From Dolomedes plantarius (lineage: Eukaryota > Arthropoda > Arachnida > Araneae > Dolomedidae), in contig OU015490.1 in the NCBI GenBank assembly GCA_907164885.2, forward strand, positions 235,493,832 to 235,557,831: a stretch of 64,000 bases of DNA, written 5' to 3'. The notes under the pieces are model-generated. The model was not told where the DNA came from and made no database searches. It worked only from the letters and a program-made list of their open reading frames with translations. Made by a program: the position numbers and the translations under genes. The stretch's first letter is position 1. Each line of letters starts with the position of its first letter. Of this stretch, positions 10,538 through 23,862 are shown one piece after another.

Positions 10538-11649
10538 TATCTATAAACGTCAGATATCAACTGATACTCATATTTCGTGGTCAAAAAATTGCATCACTCC
10601 CCTTTTTAAAAGTCAGAAACTTCATAATACGTAATAGATGACTGAACGAACTCTAAAGAGCTGACCTCTACAGAAATCGGTTAGTGAGGAAGAATAATGT
10701 GTAATATTACAGCCAAATTTAAATCACCAAAAATAAAATTTCATATGTTTGACATTAGATCATGAGAAATATAATCAATTTTAAATACTTTAAAGTGGAT
10801 TGTCAGTATTTAATTAATTAAAGATAAATATTATTTGTAAAATTTGTAGAAATTTGTGAATTTCATCTTAAATTAGCCTTAAAACAATACAGTTCTTAAC
10901 CCTACCATTTCAGTTAGCAAAGATTACCTTCCTCTAAATGCATTGTGTGAAGATTAAAGCAATGTTCCCAAAACTCATAAAAGGGCGTTAATAACATTCC
11001 TTTTATATGATCATTATGCATAATCCGGAGAGCTAAAACGCCATCCCCTTATTAAACCCAAACCAAGCCACAACGATCTTAATTGCTTTTGAAATAAGAA
11101 AGCTGAATTCCTAAGATAATAATAAAGATGGCAACACTGCATAAACAAAAATGGCGAAGATCAGAATGGAGCTATATAAGGACATAAAATTAATCGCGTT
11201 TTCTACGCTTGGCTGAAATTTTTAATATAGAAGGAAGGGCACGCGTAAATTTGTGAGAGGATTAGAGAAGTTCAGCGAAACGCGCTGAGTTCTGTTTAGG
11301 TACATAGTTTTGTTAACGTTTATTTTAATTTCTTTAATGTTGCAGCTTCTTCAAATTAAGCAACTTCTAATTATGATGTTTATTGCCGGGATTATAGAAA
11401 TGATATTTATTTGTATTTCTGTCACTTAAACCGCTGACTGCTTCTTGAGAAATTTATGAGGCTCATCAGACAATTTCCTGTTGTTAGCTTGGTGGAAAAT
11501 TTAGAAACTTTCAAATAAGGCGTAACCACATTTAAGAAGTACCCTTTTCAGATTCTTAAACAGTTAGAACATCTGTGAGTTGAAAAATTTAGTGATTTGC
11601 AGACCATTCCTGTCTAAAATATGTAAATTATGCTTGTTAGGTTTATAAT
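10538..11649. other. AT-rich DNA without a recognised gene
   Basis: No coding motif or element ends were seen. A TATA-like GCTATATAAGG at about 11171-11181 precedes no open frame of note. The duplicated 18-mer ATGCTTGTTAGGTTT-type sequence at 11630-11665 immediately precedes the satellite-related fragment. Confidence 0.5.
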
Positions 11650-11835
11650 ATGCTTGTTAGGTTTCTGTCATCAAGCAGAAAACAGTTCCACACACAACCA
11701 GAATAACATTACACGAACTGGCAAGAACGAAACATAACTGATTCGAACTTGCATTTTAATGCACCACAATTATCCATTTCGACCTTAAACTAGCTGTTTA
11801 GCTTAACCTTAATTTGGTGTTTGCACTATCGAAGG
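11650..11835 (+). repeat. Solo fragment of the 489-bp satellite unit, lacking the LINE part
   Basis: From about GGTTTCTGTCATC to ATCGAAGG this follows the unit segment at 7160-7342 (CACAACCAGAAT, ATTACACGAA, AAGAACGAAA, ACTGATT, CCTTAAACTAG, TGTTTAGCTTAACCTTAATT). It shares CAGTTCC with the divergent last unit, which interior units lack. It stops at GAAGG, the exact place where array units go on into TTAAGAACTGG, the LINE-derived portion. Confidence 0.85.
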
Positions 11836-14392
11836 AAAGAAAATTAAACGCATACTAATTTCTTCAAGTATATTTTCAGATTAATGCAAACTTAACACTT
11901 CCTCTATACTTTATAATCAATCTAATTATAATGCATCTATTTAATTTTTAAATGTAAATTCGTATGTTTTAATAATACCCTTAGACTCGTTAACTCCTTC
12001 ATAGTGTTAACATCGCTTTATTCCTAATGATTGCGAATTATATGGCACACTTTTGAAACTGCAAAACTGATCTACATGACAGTATACATTTATACGTAAT
12101 TATCATATAAATTTCTGACACAGAGAGTATTCTTATAAACCGTGCTCAAAACACATTTTACAGTCAATTGGATTATTTATATTGTATGTCAAATTAATAA
12201 ATAAAATGTTTTTCAAATATTGCCTTTTTTTCAATTAACACATTTAAAGATATTCGTTGCTATAAACATTTCTGTTTTTTTTCTTTTGCTCTTCTGTTCT
12301 CTGAATGTAAAAAAAATTAATACGGATTTTTAGGACGCTATTTGAAAATGCAACTCCCAATTGTTCGTAATACATCTCCCAATAAAGCAGGAACTTGTCA
12401 TCTATGAGCTTTTGAGGTAGCTGAATCCTGTTTCATAGTAAGTTAAAACCTCTTGAAGAGAGAGAGAGAGAAAGACGATTGATTTAAACTTTTCTTACCC
12501 TTTATATGAGAGAATAAACTCCAAAGATGAAAGGAAAATTTATTTGAACAATTTATCATTTTTAAAACAGTTTTTGCCCTGTTCTTAAACGTCTTTATTT
12601 AAAGCTTCAGTTTCAGTTTAAGAATCGCCTAGAGATTTTTAAAGTCATTATTGCTGTTTCTTTTACTTTAAAATTTTATTTTTATTGTAAGATTCTTAAA
12701 TAGCAGTTTCTTGAGAATTGAGTCCCATTGAATCTTTAAAAAAAAAATCTACCAGTTTTCACGTTTGATTTTAAAAAGAAAATATTTTTACTTCTTCTCT
12801 TTAGTTTACTTGTATCGGAATTCTCATTTCTGACTTATCATTTTACAACTATCATTTTGCAGATTAAATGTGAGATCATAAAAGAAAATTTATCCCTCTG
12901 GGTCCACATTTCTGCGGAAATACATATAAAATTTACGCAACCGTTGTTTTCAAACTTTCGATTGAAAACGTATTTTAAATTTAATATATTTTCACATTCC
13001 AGCAGTCCGTTTATGTTCCATAAAATACTATTTATTTACTTTTATAAGAGATACAAATGAAGTAACGACTGCTGAAAATTTCAAAAGACATTTCAGAAAA
13101 GAAAAAAATAAGTCATTGCAAGACAGAGAACTGCTATTTCTGTTCGAAAAACTTTTATTCCATAAGAGTTAGTTTCAAATTATTCCTTTTAACGAACTAA
13201 ATATACATATTTAGTCCTTGTATAGAGCGAAATGTAGTTACAGTAGCAAATTTAAATGCATTCTAACTTTAACAAAAACAATACATTCTGAGAAAGTTGA
13301 AGATATTCTATTGTAAGTCTTGGGAAGAAGGATTTATTAAAGTCCTAAACATTTCATACTAATTTGTAAGTAAAATTCAATTAAAATTTTCCAAGTTATT
13401 ATCTATGTGCAACACTAAAATTTATAAAATATTTCGAATTTTCTCTAATTTTTTTAATCTCAATTTTCCTTTTAACCCTTCCTTTTAACTCTCTATTTTT
13501 GCTTTTAACGCTTTCAGGGCAACAACCTCCCCCGTTTGTACGGTGTAGCTTTTTTCCCGATTTTTTTAACCTAAAATGTCTTGGAAATTTTTCCAATTAA
13601 ACGTTGCAAAATGTTTTTACTTCTTTAAACTGATAACAGATGGCAGCACTAGCCATTTTTCAGCTCATTTAATTGGAATACATTGAATGTTATTGAAAAG
13701 ATGACTAGATTTAGGCGTAGTAATACAATTTCATTCTCCTAAAAAGGGATTTATCAAGCTTACCAGAAAGCGTAAACTAAGTCCGCTAGATAAGACAAGC
13801 GAGAAAACCGATAGAAAAGAGTCTACGTACATAATGCCTAGACATATGTACAGAACTAAAAAAAAGTCTGTTTTATCAATGTTAAGAAAAGGCCCAGACC
13901 ACAAAATTTTTTCTCGCACTATCTTCCTTTGAAATAAAACTGAAAGTGGTATGCAATTTTTGCAAATATATATTGAATGCCAGAAACATCAAATAGGCTA
14001 AAAATGATTTCGGGTATATTATTTAAGACAACGGTTTATAGTTTTAAAACTTTAAACACTTCTAAATTGTCAATAAAACATTTACGGCATAGTATAAAGC
14101 TCAGTGTTTAGAAGTATTTGGGAAATTAGTATTTTTTAGTAATATCATTCAAAATGTGCCGTCTACTCTCATCTGAAAAAAGAAGTCTCGAATGCAAAGG
14201 AGATTAAGAAGCCAGAACGAGACACCACTCGTTAGTCTAAACAAACAAAAACTATATTCCTTTTAAGTAATAGATATGAGTGTCTCTTCATTAACAGAAA
14301 CGAACTTTCGTTAATATCATCTATTTTTTCAATATCAGAATTCAATAAACATTTAAGTTTTAAAAATAAGTTTTCTAAGGTTTTTTTTTAAA
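11836..14392. other. AT-rich DNA without a recognised gene
   Basis: No protein motif, element end or RNA gene was recognised. A short (GA)n run lies at about 12456-12470. Frames of 60-67 codons here are AT-biased and motif-free. Confidence 0.55.
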
Positions 14393-15428
14393 CTAGCCGC
14401 TGCGCGACCAGCATGGTCGCTTTTAGTTTTATATTTTCTTTTGCAAAACAACTCAACTGAAAGAAACCTATGTAAGGAATGTTACTATTACCTGTCATCA
14501 TAAATATACGTTGTTAAGTAGTAGTGTGATCTCAGGCAAAAAATTTATAATCATTGAAAAATCCTCTATAAGGATGATTCTAAAAACATCGCGATTTAAA
14601 AAATATGAATTACCATCACTTCAGAACAGAGTTAAAGATAAGACTGAGAAACTCAACAACAAAGATTTTAAAAATTACACTCATCTCTGTATGTAATATT
14701 TTTCGAGATTAAGATATCTACACTTTATTATTACATCAAATAAGAAATTGTTAGAAACAATCTTTTCATCAAAAGAAGAGTAAAAATTCAGCAAGTACTA
14801 AAATATAGTGTGTATAACATCACTCCACGTGTTCACAATTCAGATATCTACACTTAATCATACCAAATAAAAAATTGTTGGGAAAATTTCTTCACTTACA
14901 AAATGGAGTAAAAATCAGCAAGTACTACTAAAAAAAGTGTAGACAATTAACTCTTACTTACTATTAAGATATTGTAATGCAATTATTAATATTTTACTAT
15001 GATATTCCTCAAACTTCTTGATATACACAGTTGAGTATTTCAGAAATAGGAGATGATTCAGAACAGTGAAGAATCAAAGAACAGTGAAGAATCAAAAGAA
15101 CGGACTCTAGATAAATCTACATACAACTGTCCGTGACTAAACACTGGATTTGATAGGTCTAAACATATTTTGTCAAAAGTTTGACCTCTTACTTACATTT
15201 AGAAAAACCGATGGAACAAAAGAATAAATTATCTCGTGAATAAATTAAAATTCTTCACGTGTAAAATACAGCAATTAAATTGCACAAAATTTCGTGCTAT
15301 CGTCGAACTACTACACACACGCGGTCGGCCGCTAATGTTTACATCTGGTAGTTGCAGCCTTTGCCATTCGGAGTGTAGAAATATCGCCGATTTTTGTGCC
15401 GCATACCTACGCGTTTTATATATATAGA
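14393..15428 (-). mobile_element. Non-autonomous Helitron, minus orientation
   Basis: Read on the minus strand, the element starts TCTATATATATAAAACGCG at 15428 and ends CTAG at 14396-14393. Just before the end lies a strong hairpin, GCGACCATGCTGGTCGC, followed by GCAGCGG. The host bases are A before TC and T after CTAG, the canonical A/T Helitron target. There are no terminal inverted repeats and no Rep/helicase coding sequence. The inside contains a diverged direct repeat (about 14709-14820 and 14843-14955). Helitrons replicate by a rolling-circle mechanism using proteins supplied by autonomous relatives. Confidence 0.78.
14709..14955. repeat. Internal direct repeat of about 134-bp period in the Helitron
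   Basis: Both copies run AGATATCTACACTT, ATCA or ACC, AAATAA.AAATTGTT, GAGTAAAAAT, CAGCAAGTACTA. Copy starts are near 14711 and 14843. Confidence 0.75.
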
Positions 15429-16417
15429 TAATAATCGAAATGGTGTGAAGTATGTAAAAATTTAAATTAATTTAAAAAATCCGGGATCAAATATATTTTA
15501 ATCAAGTATTATTTTAAATTTCTTAAATCTTTTTTGTTTTGTTTTCGATGAGAACAGATATATAGGTACTCAGATGAAATGTTTTTCACAAAATTAGCGT
15601 CCATTATCTCCATTAAGCACTTTTCTGAGGCAATTGAAAACCATTTTATTTAATCTGGTTGAATTTCTGTTGCATTTAATTCACTCTAAAGAATATTTTT
15701 TTCCTTTTAACTCGCTGATTCTAAGTTTCCTTTTACTGTTCTAATTTCATTTAACTTTTCGCAAAGACTCTAAGTACATTATTTCCTTAATATTAAAAAG
15801 TACTTGACCGTAAGTGGAATAATTGTCGTCACGTGGCTTTCAATTATGATTATTATGCTATTCAGTATAAAAAATAAATCCTAATACTTGCTGTGTTATA
15901 ATTAGGAGATTTTTATTGAACTCTAATTTTCATAATTACGTGTTTATTCCATATAATACTGATAATAATATTCAATTCCTCATTTAAATACCAGAAATTA
16001 CATTTATTTGAAACAAATTATTTCCCCGTGTAAATGTATTTTCCCCCTTCATAGGTGAGGCTTAAACTTTATTTCCGATTTACATTAATGGGAATAATTG
16101 ACTGTATCTGCCTAGTAATTACATTGCTTAAATATTCTTATAAAGATGTTTAAAGACAGCCATTAGTGGTCACATACAAAAATTAGGAAACAATAGATGA
16201 TATTTTGCTCAAGAAAATTTCCATTAGACCTAAACTGTCAGAATTTGAACATCTATATAGTATTTAAGTTGCTAAGCTAACTCTTTGGGCAGCCCGTGAG
16301 AGAAAACTATTTCATCAATTTGCTTCATTTTGATCTTTATCTATAAATGTGTCAAATTTGGTTTTCATATCCTCAACTTTTATTAATTAGTGATAATTTA
16401 TAATTAAAAAATTTGCT
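15429..16417. other. AT-rich DNA without a recognised gene
   Basis: I see no gene, element end or structured repeat in this stretch. Confidence 0.5.
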
Positions 16418-16580
16418 TTCTGCGCATGCTCGGTGACATGTTTAAGTCTGGCTTTAGATACTCACTAAGCATAGGCTGCATAAACACATTAATTTCTTTC
16501 TGCGCATGCTCAGTTGCATGTTTTAATAGACATTCATATACTTACTAAGCACGAGGCCTCATGAAAACGTTAATTTGTTT
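16418..16580. repeat. Two-copy direct repeat, about 80-bp period
   Basis: TTTCTGCGCATGCTCGGTGACATG at 16418 recurs as TTTCTGCGCATGCTCAGTTGCATG at about 16497. Both are followed by ACTAAGCA and then ...AAC.TTAATTT. The copies are moderately diverged. Confidence 0.75.
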
Positions 16581-16957
16581 ATTCCGACGAATCTATCTAG
16601 CTCTATTTCCCTTTTTATTTTTAATTATGTTTGTGTGATTTAGAATTAAACCTGACGAATTTATTTTTTGTATTTAGGGCTGTGATCTTCAACATTTGGC
16701 AATGATGTGTTGAGTATAATTTGTGTATTAGAACAATTATTTACTATCTACACCTCATGTTTTCACGAGTACCGACTAGCATATTTTTCAGTTCTTAATT
16801 TAGCTTGCTTTATTTCAGATTATTTTCACAGCAAAAGCCCACTACAAGGAAATATTATCTGATTTATTCAGTCGCTTACCATATGGCATGACAGTTCAAT
16901 CTATTTAATTAGTCGCTAGTCAAAAGAGAGTAAATTTATATTCAGGGAAACGATCTA

Positions 16958-17750
16958 CTGTAACATCTTGAGCATAATACGCACTTTTTTTTTCCCATTT
17001 TAGTCCGCAAATATGAGGTTGCGTATTAGACATGGGTACAAGAAAAACGAAGTTTTATACATTGAATAAACCAACATACTGCAGCTGTCAGGCATTGTTG
17101 CAACACGGGTGGGCCGGCATATTCATTCAGTGATTCATCCACCCTTTTACTAAGCAGGTATTCCTTTTAAACAAATGGAACTCACAGTTCGTATCTCACA
17201 CGCTTTCATTTAATAATACGTCCCTTCAAATAGTAATAGTTCTCAGTTGTCGCAAGTGCCAAAAATTTATTATTTTATTTTATTTATTTCCCTCTAAATG
17301 TCTTCAAGACGGTCCAATACGGCAGCAGAAAATTTATAAATTGATAAACGTGAGATGGCAGTGAGAACGACATATTATGGGAGGATGGACAGGTGTCATA
17401 AAATCAGAATGGCGATTGCGAAATATATGACGATGACATCAATAATTATGACATGGACTCAACAACAATAGATCAGCTGTATTCTAGTAAAAGATATTAA
17501 GACTGATAGTTTTGACAGCAGTATTTGTTTTGAATTAAAAATTTAAATTTTTTCTTCCGAATTCGATGTTTTCGTTTCTGTTTATTAGAAATTTCATTTC
17601 TGTTAATAAATATGTGTGCAAAATTTAAATAAAATATTGAAAAGTTATGGGTGCGTATTATAGTCGAATTTTAATTCTTCCCGAAAATTTCTCAGAAATT
17701 TAAGCATGCGTATTATACAACGTGTGCGTATTATAATCAAGATTTTACGG
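16958..17750 (+). mobile_element. Tigger/pogo-type deletion derivative
   Basis: The left end CTGTAACATCTTGAGCATAA and the reversed right end CCGTAAAATCTTGATTATAA continue into TACGCAC, a terminal inverted repeat of about 28 bp. TA flanks both sides (16956-16957, 17751-17752). The GCGTATTATA motif recurs several times near both ends (for example 17028, 17651, 17707, 17724), as expected of subterminal transposase-binding sites. A transposase C-terminal relic lies inside. Confidence 0.8.
17345..17503 (+). pseudogene. Pogo/Tigger transposase acidic C-terminal relic
   Basis: The plus-strand frame reads DGSENDILWEDGQV, a stop, then NQNGDCEIYDDDINNYDMDS and TTIDQLYSSKRY with a stop. Pogo/jerky-like transposases commonly end in ...LDGTEDD.LWED followed by an acidic tail, which is the pattern here. 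The catalytic domain and DNA-binding domains are absent. Confidence 0.65.
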
Positions 17751-17752
17751 TA

Positions 17753-19469
17753 CTTAAAGAAATGTAATAATCTATCGTTTGATACTATCTACTTGTCTGC
17801 ATGTATTTAGGCGCTTGCTGAAAACAGTTCCAGAAAAAAGACATCACCGCAAAAACAAAAACTTGCTTCTCTATATCCTTGATACTATTCTTTTTCGGGT
17901 GACCCTCTAAGATAGAAAATCAATCGCAGGACGACAATTCCAAATATACCGGACCAATCCATCTATATAACTCTTCTGAGTTGTTAAGGGGAACCGTTTC
18001 ACTGTTAAATATAGAAAGCTCATGGATTTTCTGTTTTGTTAACTTTTCATTTGTCTATTCGAAAATCTGCCTTAACGCATTCTTTTAAATTTTCCTTACG
18101 TCTTATATTCTATACGGTTTTTCTCTTATATTTATTAAACTGTATAACTTCCTGTATGCCAATTAATTCTTATAATGTAGTTTTTGTTTTAGTTTCCCCT
18201 CAACTTCGTCAACAGTTTTGCTGTTTGGTTAATGCTTTATCCACGATTTGTACGTGCGTTTAAGGTAAAACTCTGAATGGGTATATCTTGCGCGTGACAA
18301 CTCAAATTGCTTTTCTCGGGCCAATGACTAAGTCTAGAAAAAGCCGTTTAAATTGCCTCCCTAATCTTGCACAGTTAATTAATTTAGTCAGCTTAACCTG
18401 CAAAAGGTGACGTTCAGAAAAGGGCATATATTATCACGTCGGTCATAAAGTTGTACTTTACTTCCAGGATCTCGAAAACTCTACGCATGTTATGGTAGTT
18501 GGGCATACTCTAGGTTTAAGCTTATTTACTGGCAGTCGTTGAAATAATGTCTTCCAGTCATCTTTATAGACATTTGATCCACAGTCTAAGAGATCATGAA
18601 TAGTGCATATAATGCATTGATAAATAAAAAGGAATCTCTTTGACTTCTGAAAGAATCTGTCATGCCTACTATGGATCTATCAATCTACAAATAATTTTTA
18701 AAAATAATTAGCATAAAAATAATTGTATATTATTTTATGCAGGTTTATGAGCCTCAAGGCTGAGGCTTATCTCATACTTCAGCTCAACGTAGGCATAATG
18801 TTGCATACCTGGCAAACGGGACTAGACGTTTACAACCATGCTTACGAGTTGAAATCACCTCTAATGCCCACTCACAATAAACCTTATAAAATCTTAAATC
18901 ACAGTTTCTAATATTTTGCCGTTCTCTTGAATGGCAAACATGCTAACAGTCAGTCTTAATGACTGAAACCGGCATTTCTAGCCAAATAAACTTAATCGTT
19001 GCTGTCAGAACAGCTTGTATGTTGTCGACAACAGCAATGATTGTATGTCGAATCGATTTTACAAAGTCAAAAACAAATAGATCTCTCAAACTTTGAATAG
19101 ACCTCTTCCCTTGTCAGGAATGTAAGATTCGACAGAGAATGCAAATGGATCGTTAATACCAATGACAAAATTGTGAGGGGAGGAGGGGGTCATAACTTTG
19201 ACTCACTTAAGGCGGAAGTAAAGCAACTTGTTTTAAGCAAAAGCCGAAAATCTTTCACAATATCCACGTAAGAAGAAATTTGTCTATCAGTCAGCATAGT
19301 TGCATTGATTTCGCTCTCTCCATGTGCATCATAACACGCGCATGCATCCACAATCCTTAAAGGAAATCAGTGTTAATGTAACACACCCACAATTCCTAAA
19401 TTTCTGTATAAAGATGTAGATAAATAATTTCAATGAATAATATTAATTGTAAATAATATTACATAGTAT
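17753..19469. other. AT-rich DNA without a recognised gene
   Basis: Two open frames (18036-18263 and 18723-18911) have no motif, and I do not call them genes. The latter part holds a 12-bp palindrome GTTGTCGACAAC near 19021. Confidence 0.5.
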
Positions 19470-19905
19470 TTAAATGGGCTTAATTGTGCAAACGAAAATG
19501 TGTGAAGTTATATAAACGAAGGTCTTTACTGTTTCCACAGACATAAAATGTATACTAATACCCATGTATAATTTGTCGCTTATATAATTTAAAGTGAATC
19601 TTATAACTCATTCTTGTGATATATGAAAGAGAGACACTATTTAACAGCTGTGCTTAAAATAACGTAACACAGATTTAAATGTCCATTAATTGTGCAAAGG
19701 AACATGTGTGAAGTTACATAAACGAAGGTCTTTACTGTTTCCACAGACATAAAAGGTATACTAAGGCCCTTGTATAGTTTGTCGCTTATATAATTTAAAG
19801 TGAATCTCATAACTCATTCTTGTGATATATCAAAGGGAGACACTATTTTAACAGCTGTGCTTAAAAGATCGTAACGCAGATTTAAATGTCCATTAATTGA
19901 TGAAT
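19470..19905. repeat. Two-copy direct repeat, 206-bp period
   Basis: TAATTGTGCAAA occurs at 19481 and again at 19687. Both copies continue through GTCTTTACTGTTTCCACAGA, TTGTCGCTTATATAATTTAA and ACAGCTGTGCTTAAAA. The copies differ by scattered substitutions. No open frame spans them. Confidence 0.9.
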
Positions 19906-22789
19906 TCAAGGATGAATAATCGCATTGCTATGTCAATTAATCAGGATGTTCTAAATAAATCAACCTTTACGTAACTGATACTCTTAGTTAAACCAAATTT
20001 TCATGCACTCTGTTATATTTCATTAGACTCAGTCCTTGACTTTCATTTAAAATTTAAGTATGGTGATGCAATAAATGTTTGTATAAAATCCAAATTGTGT
20101 AAAATTAATTGCTTATGGAATTTATTTATCTAGCGGATAAATATTTAAAGTGCTGGTGATGAATCGCTATGTTTCCAATTCTATTTCAATTAGTTTATAT
20201 TTTGAAACCGTGTTTTAAAATTATAAAATTAACGATTTTCACTTAACTGGTAGCGTTAGGAAGAATTATTTACGCTTTGATGTCAACAAGTTTAAAACAT
20301 ATGAAAAAAATATGCATACCTTAATTTAATTCATGAATTTAATAAGATTTTGACGTAAAAATTATAATTTTGCAATAAACTATTGAATAAAACTCGTTAA
20401 TGTACCTTAGTAAAATGTAGCCATCTAAAGCAATTTTTTAAAAAATTCTGTAGTAAAGCACTTTTCTATTATTATAATCGAGGTTTAGTTTTAAGAAAGG
20501 TTTTTTTGAATCAACAGGTAAAAACAAAATTTCACCAAATAAATAAGCATAATTTTAGTCATAAGTAAAGTAGTTTATTTATCATCTCTTTATTCTTTGA
20601 ATTACTGATAATTTTCAATTCACCTTACCTTAAGTAATAAAATATTTTGCAAATACATGTATAAGTCCAACTGGATGTTAAGTATTTCACTTTTAATTTA
20701 GCCACGAGCTTATTAATGGAGAACTCAATTATGACAAATAATAGTGTTAAACAAATTGACATGACTATATTCATATGAATTTTATAAATAAATTATTTAA
20801 ACATTACATTGTTACGTTAATTAAAATGTTTGACATTATTACACTCATTAGAATTTTATTAATTACACTAATTAAAACGTTTGGAATAGTTATTTAATAA
20901 ACAGCAAAAAAAGTGCTATAAGGAATTTTACATTGCATAACTCAGGAAAGTACTTCATAATAAAAATTTATCGTATCAAAATCTATTTGATATAGATTTG
21001 ACTACCATGCACCGTAAAACTTTAAAAATGGTAAATTGCTTATACTTGTGACGTAACTCCTCAAGAATGACTCCGTGTTTTGTTTATGTAAATTTGAGGA
21101 CATAACATTTGTTAATTTTTTTGGTGGGGGAGGGTTATTATATATTGAAAATTAAAAAAATCTTTTATAAAAAGTTTTTATCACACATGCTTCAAGCAGT
21201 AAACAATAGGAGTTTGTTGTGTAATCGATAAAACAAAGTAAAGAAAGGATTTTATTGAACTGAGAATTTTTTTTAGATTTTAATAAGTATTTGCATAATT
21301 TAATACATATGTAGGTCATTATTTTTATATTTGTTAGTAACCTGTATCCCCCTTTCTCGGGCATATTTATTAACATATTAGCGTAAAATCTTTACTAGAT
21401 GAAGAAAACAATTAAATATTTGATTTTTACTTATGTTATGAATTTACTTTGACAGTGAAGCATATTTCATTTGTTAAATCTAATTTTCTGTAACAGTTTC
21501 TTCCAGTTTATATGATGTTATAAACGTGTAAGTTAATAAATATTAGTGAATAATACAACGAGAAGCCTTTTTCTGTAGTTGCTTAGAATCATGGGAAGCA
21601 TTTCATTGTCACTGTTCGTAATGTAACTGCAGCATTGCCATCAGTATGTCAGTGTCTCAATAGAGTACAAAATATTTAGGCTTCCCGTTGCCGAGCATTC
21701 TGTCCCTTGGCAATTGTAATTCCATTGCAAACACGTATATATTACGCTTGTACCTGATGTCTGAAAGCGTCTCATTATCGTTGCTAAGAAGCCTAGCTCA
21801 TAGCAGTAAACATGCGAAATATTAAATTAAATTTGCGAAATTCTAAATATTTGATAACTTCAATTGCCGTTTATGAGCATAGGAAATATGAGATTTTTCG
21901 TATGTTTTAAGACATGATATATGCAATAACTCATATCTTATAACTCTCCTATATGCAAAGAAGGAATAGACAAATTTAATACATAGAAATTCCCATTTTA
22001 AAAAAATATATTGGTTATAAAATATGTTTCTGGTAGGTCACTTTTTAGAAGTTAAAATCAAAGATATACCTCAAGATACGACCCAGGAAATTGTATAAAG
22101 ACATTACTAAAACAGTAAACCATCATAGCCACATTTTATCTGAATATACAGACATTTATGGGACTTTTCATTGAAAATCTTAACTCATAAGACTCAACGG
22201 TCATTTTCACCAAATGAAGTTTCGTTATTTCTCATAACTTACAGCATGTCATAACGAAAAGGTGTGTCTGAAACGCGTCAAAAAGAATCAGCTATATTTT
22301 AAAAACGAAAAGTTCAATCTACTTCTATAACTGCCATGTCTTATACGATAAGAGTCTCAACCTTAGTTACGGAAACACTCCTGTCTGGAAGTCCTTGGGG
22401 AAGTGTGCCAGGGATATGCAGTTGTATTTTAGGTGAAAAGTCATTAAAGAACTGACGATTGAAATGGCTCTGCATTTCGTATAAACCATTTAACATAGAG
22501 TGTGTCACATTTCAGTTAACTATTTTCTGTGAATTTAGTTATAAAGGCATTTTTAACAAAGATTAACCATTTTTTATTATTGAATGTTACACACTTAAAA
22601 TAAATATCAACCTTTCGTTGCTGAAAAATACTTTTTTATTTTAGTGGCTATTAAAAGAGCATTCCTTTTTTTTCTTAAAAGATATATTTTATAACTGAAT
22701 TTAAACAAATTCATGCTTTTAAGAAAATATTGTGAATAGTTTTCGGAAATTATTGCATAAAGTTAACATTTCAAATATATCTTTTCTAT
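19906..22789. other. AT-rich DNA without a recognised gene
   Basis: Nothing with a protein motif, RNA-gene signature or element end was recognised. The open frame at 21152-21376 (minus) is hydrophobic and AT-biased, without homology I can name. Confidence 0.5.
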
Positions 22790-23041
22790 ATCTGTGGCTT
22801 CGTACAAGAAGTGCCTAAGTCAGTTTTCTCCAAGATGACTTTGTTTGCTTATGTCTCTTTAAAGAATACTATTTTCAATGCAAGAAGTACCCAAGTCTGT
22901 ACAATGGTTTAGAAAACACTTTTAAAGCATCAGGCAGACTTAGATACTTCTTACATTGAAAATAATATTTTTTAAAGAGACATAAGCAAACAAAATCCTC
23001 TTGGAGAAAACTGTCTTAAGAACTTCTTCCAAGCCACATAT
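22790..23041. mobile_element. Foldback element with arms of about 110 bp
   Basis: The left arm (22791 to about 22905) starts CTGTGGCTTCG and includes CAGTTTTCTCCAAGATGACTTT and TGCTTATGTCTCTTTAAA. The reverse complement of the right arm (about 22930-23040) starts ATGTGGCTTGG and carries the same blocks in the same order. A short spacer separates the arms. A palindromic MITE is most likely; the target duplication is not clear. If transcribed it would form a long imperfect hairpin. Confidence 0.75.
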
Positions 23042-23862
23042 ATTTAATCTTTGTTATATTTTAAATGATGCAAAATGATTAAAATATCAGCTTAAAATAT
23101 TTGATGTTCTTTCTTTTAAGTCTTAAAATTATCATGATTAACTGGAAACAGGTTAACATACTACTATTCTTATATAAACTACCCTTATATATTGATCTAC
23201 ATCTGAGTAATTTAAATGGGTTCTGAGTAATTACCTAAGTAATATTAACGAGATTTGATAAATTCCTACAAAAACAAATAAAATATATATTTTGCAGTTT
23301 AGCTAAAGTAGATTACTGGCAGTGATTCTGTAAGATTAATATCAAAAAGGAACGTAACAACTGGTTATGATCACTGTTACAAGCAAAATTAATTTTAAAA
23401 TCTTATTCTTAATATTTAAAATCTTATTATCTTAAATTTCCTTCACCATTCCAAAAGCCTCGAATTCTGTTTCTTTGGGCCCATTTTCTTGTAATTTTGA
23501 GACTGCCACTGAGCTTTTCGGGAAGATCCCCATTATTGTTTCATCTAGTTGTAAATGACCGCAATTTTCTCTGAGGTGTTACTTGTGGGAACACAGCTTC
23601 TAATTATTACTTTATATTGTATATTTTAAGAATTATTGTGTTTAGTTTCTTTTGAGTGATATAAAGAAAATGAACTAACTAAATATTTATCTGAATATAT
23701 GTGGTATTCCTAACGTTTTTAATGAATTAGCAAATACTTTGTTTTCAATTCGTTTAAAAGTACAGTTACTCGATTAACCAATTACCGCACATTCTTTCAT
23801 ATTTTTATGTACGGTTATTAGTTCAATATACATAGTGTACTTGGTATTTTTTTAAATGTGAT

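Noticed and set aside
11171..11181. TATA box of a host promoter (GCTATATAAGG)
   Set aside because: No open frame, splice-consistent exon or other promoter element follows. TATA-like strings are expected by chance in such AT-rich DNA.
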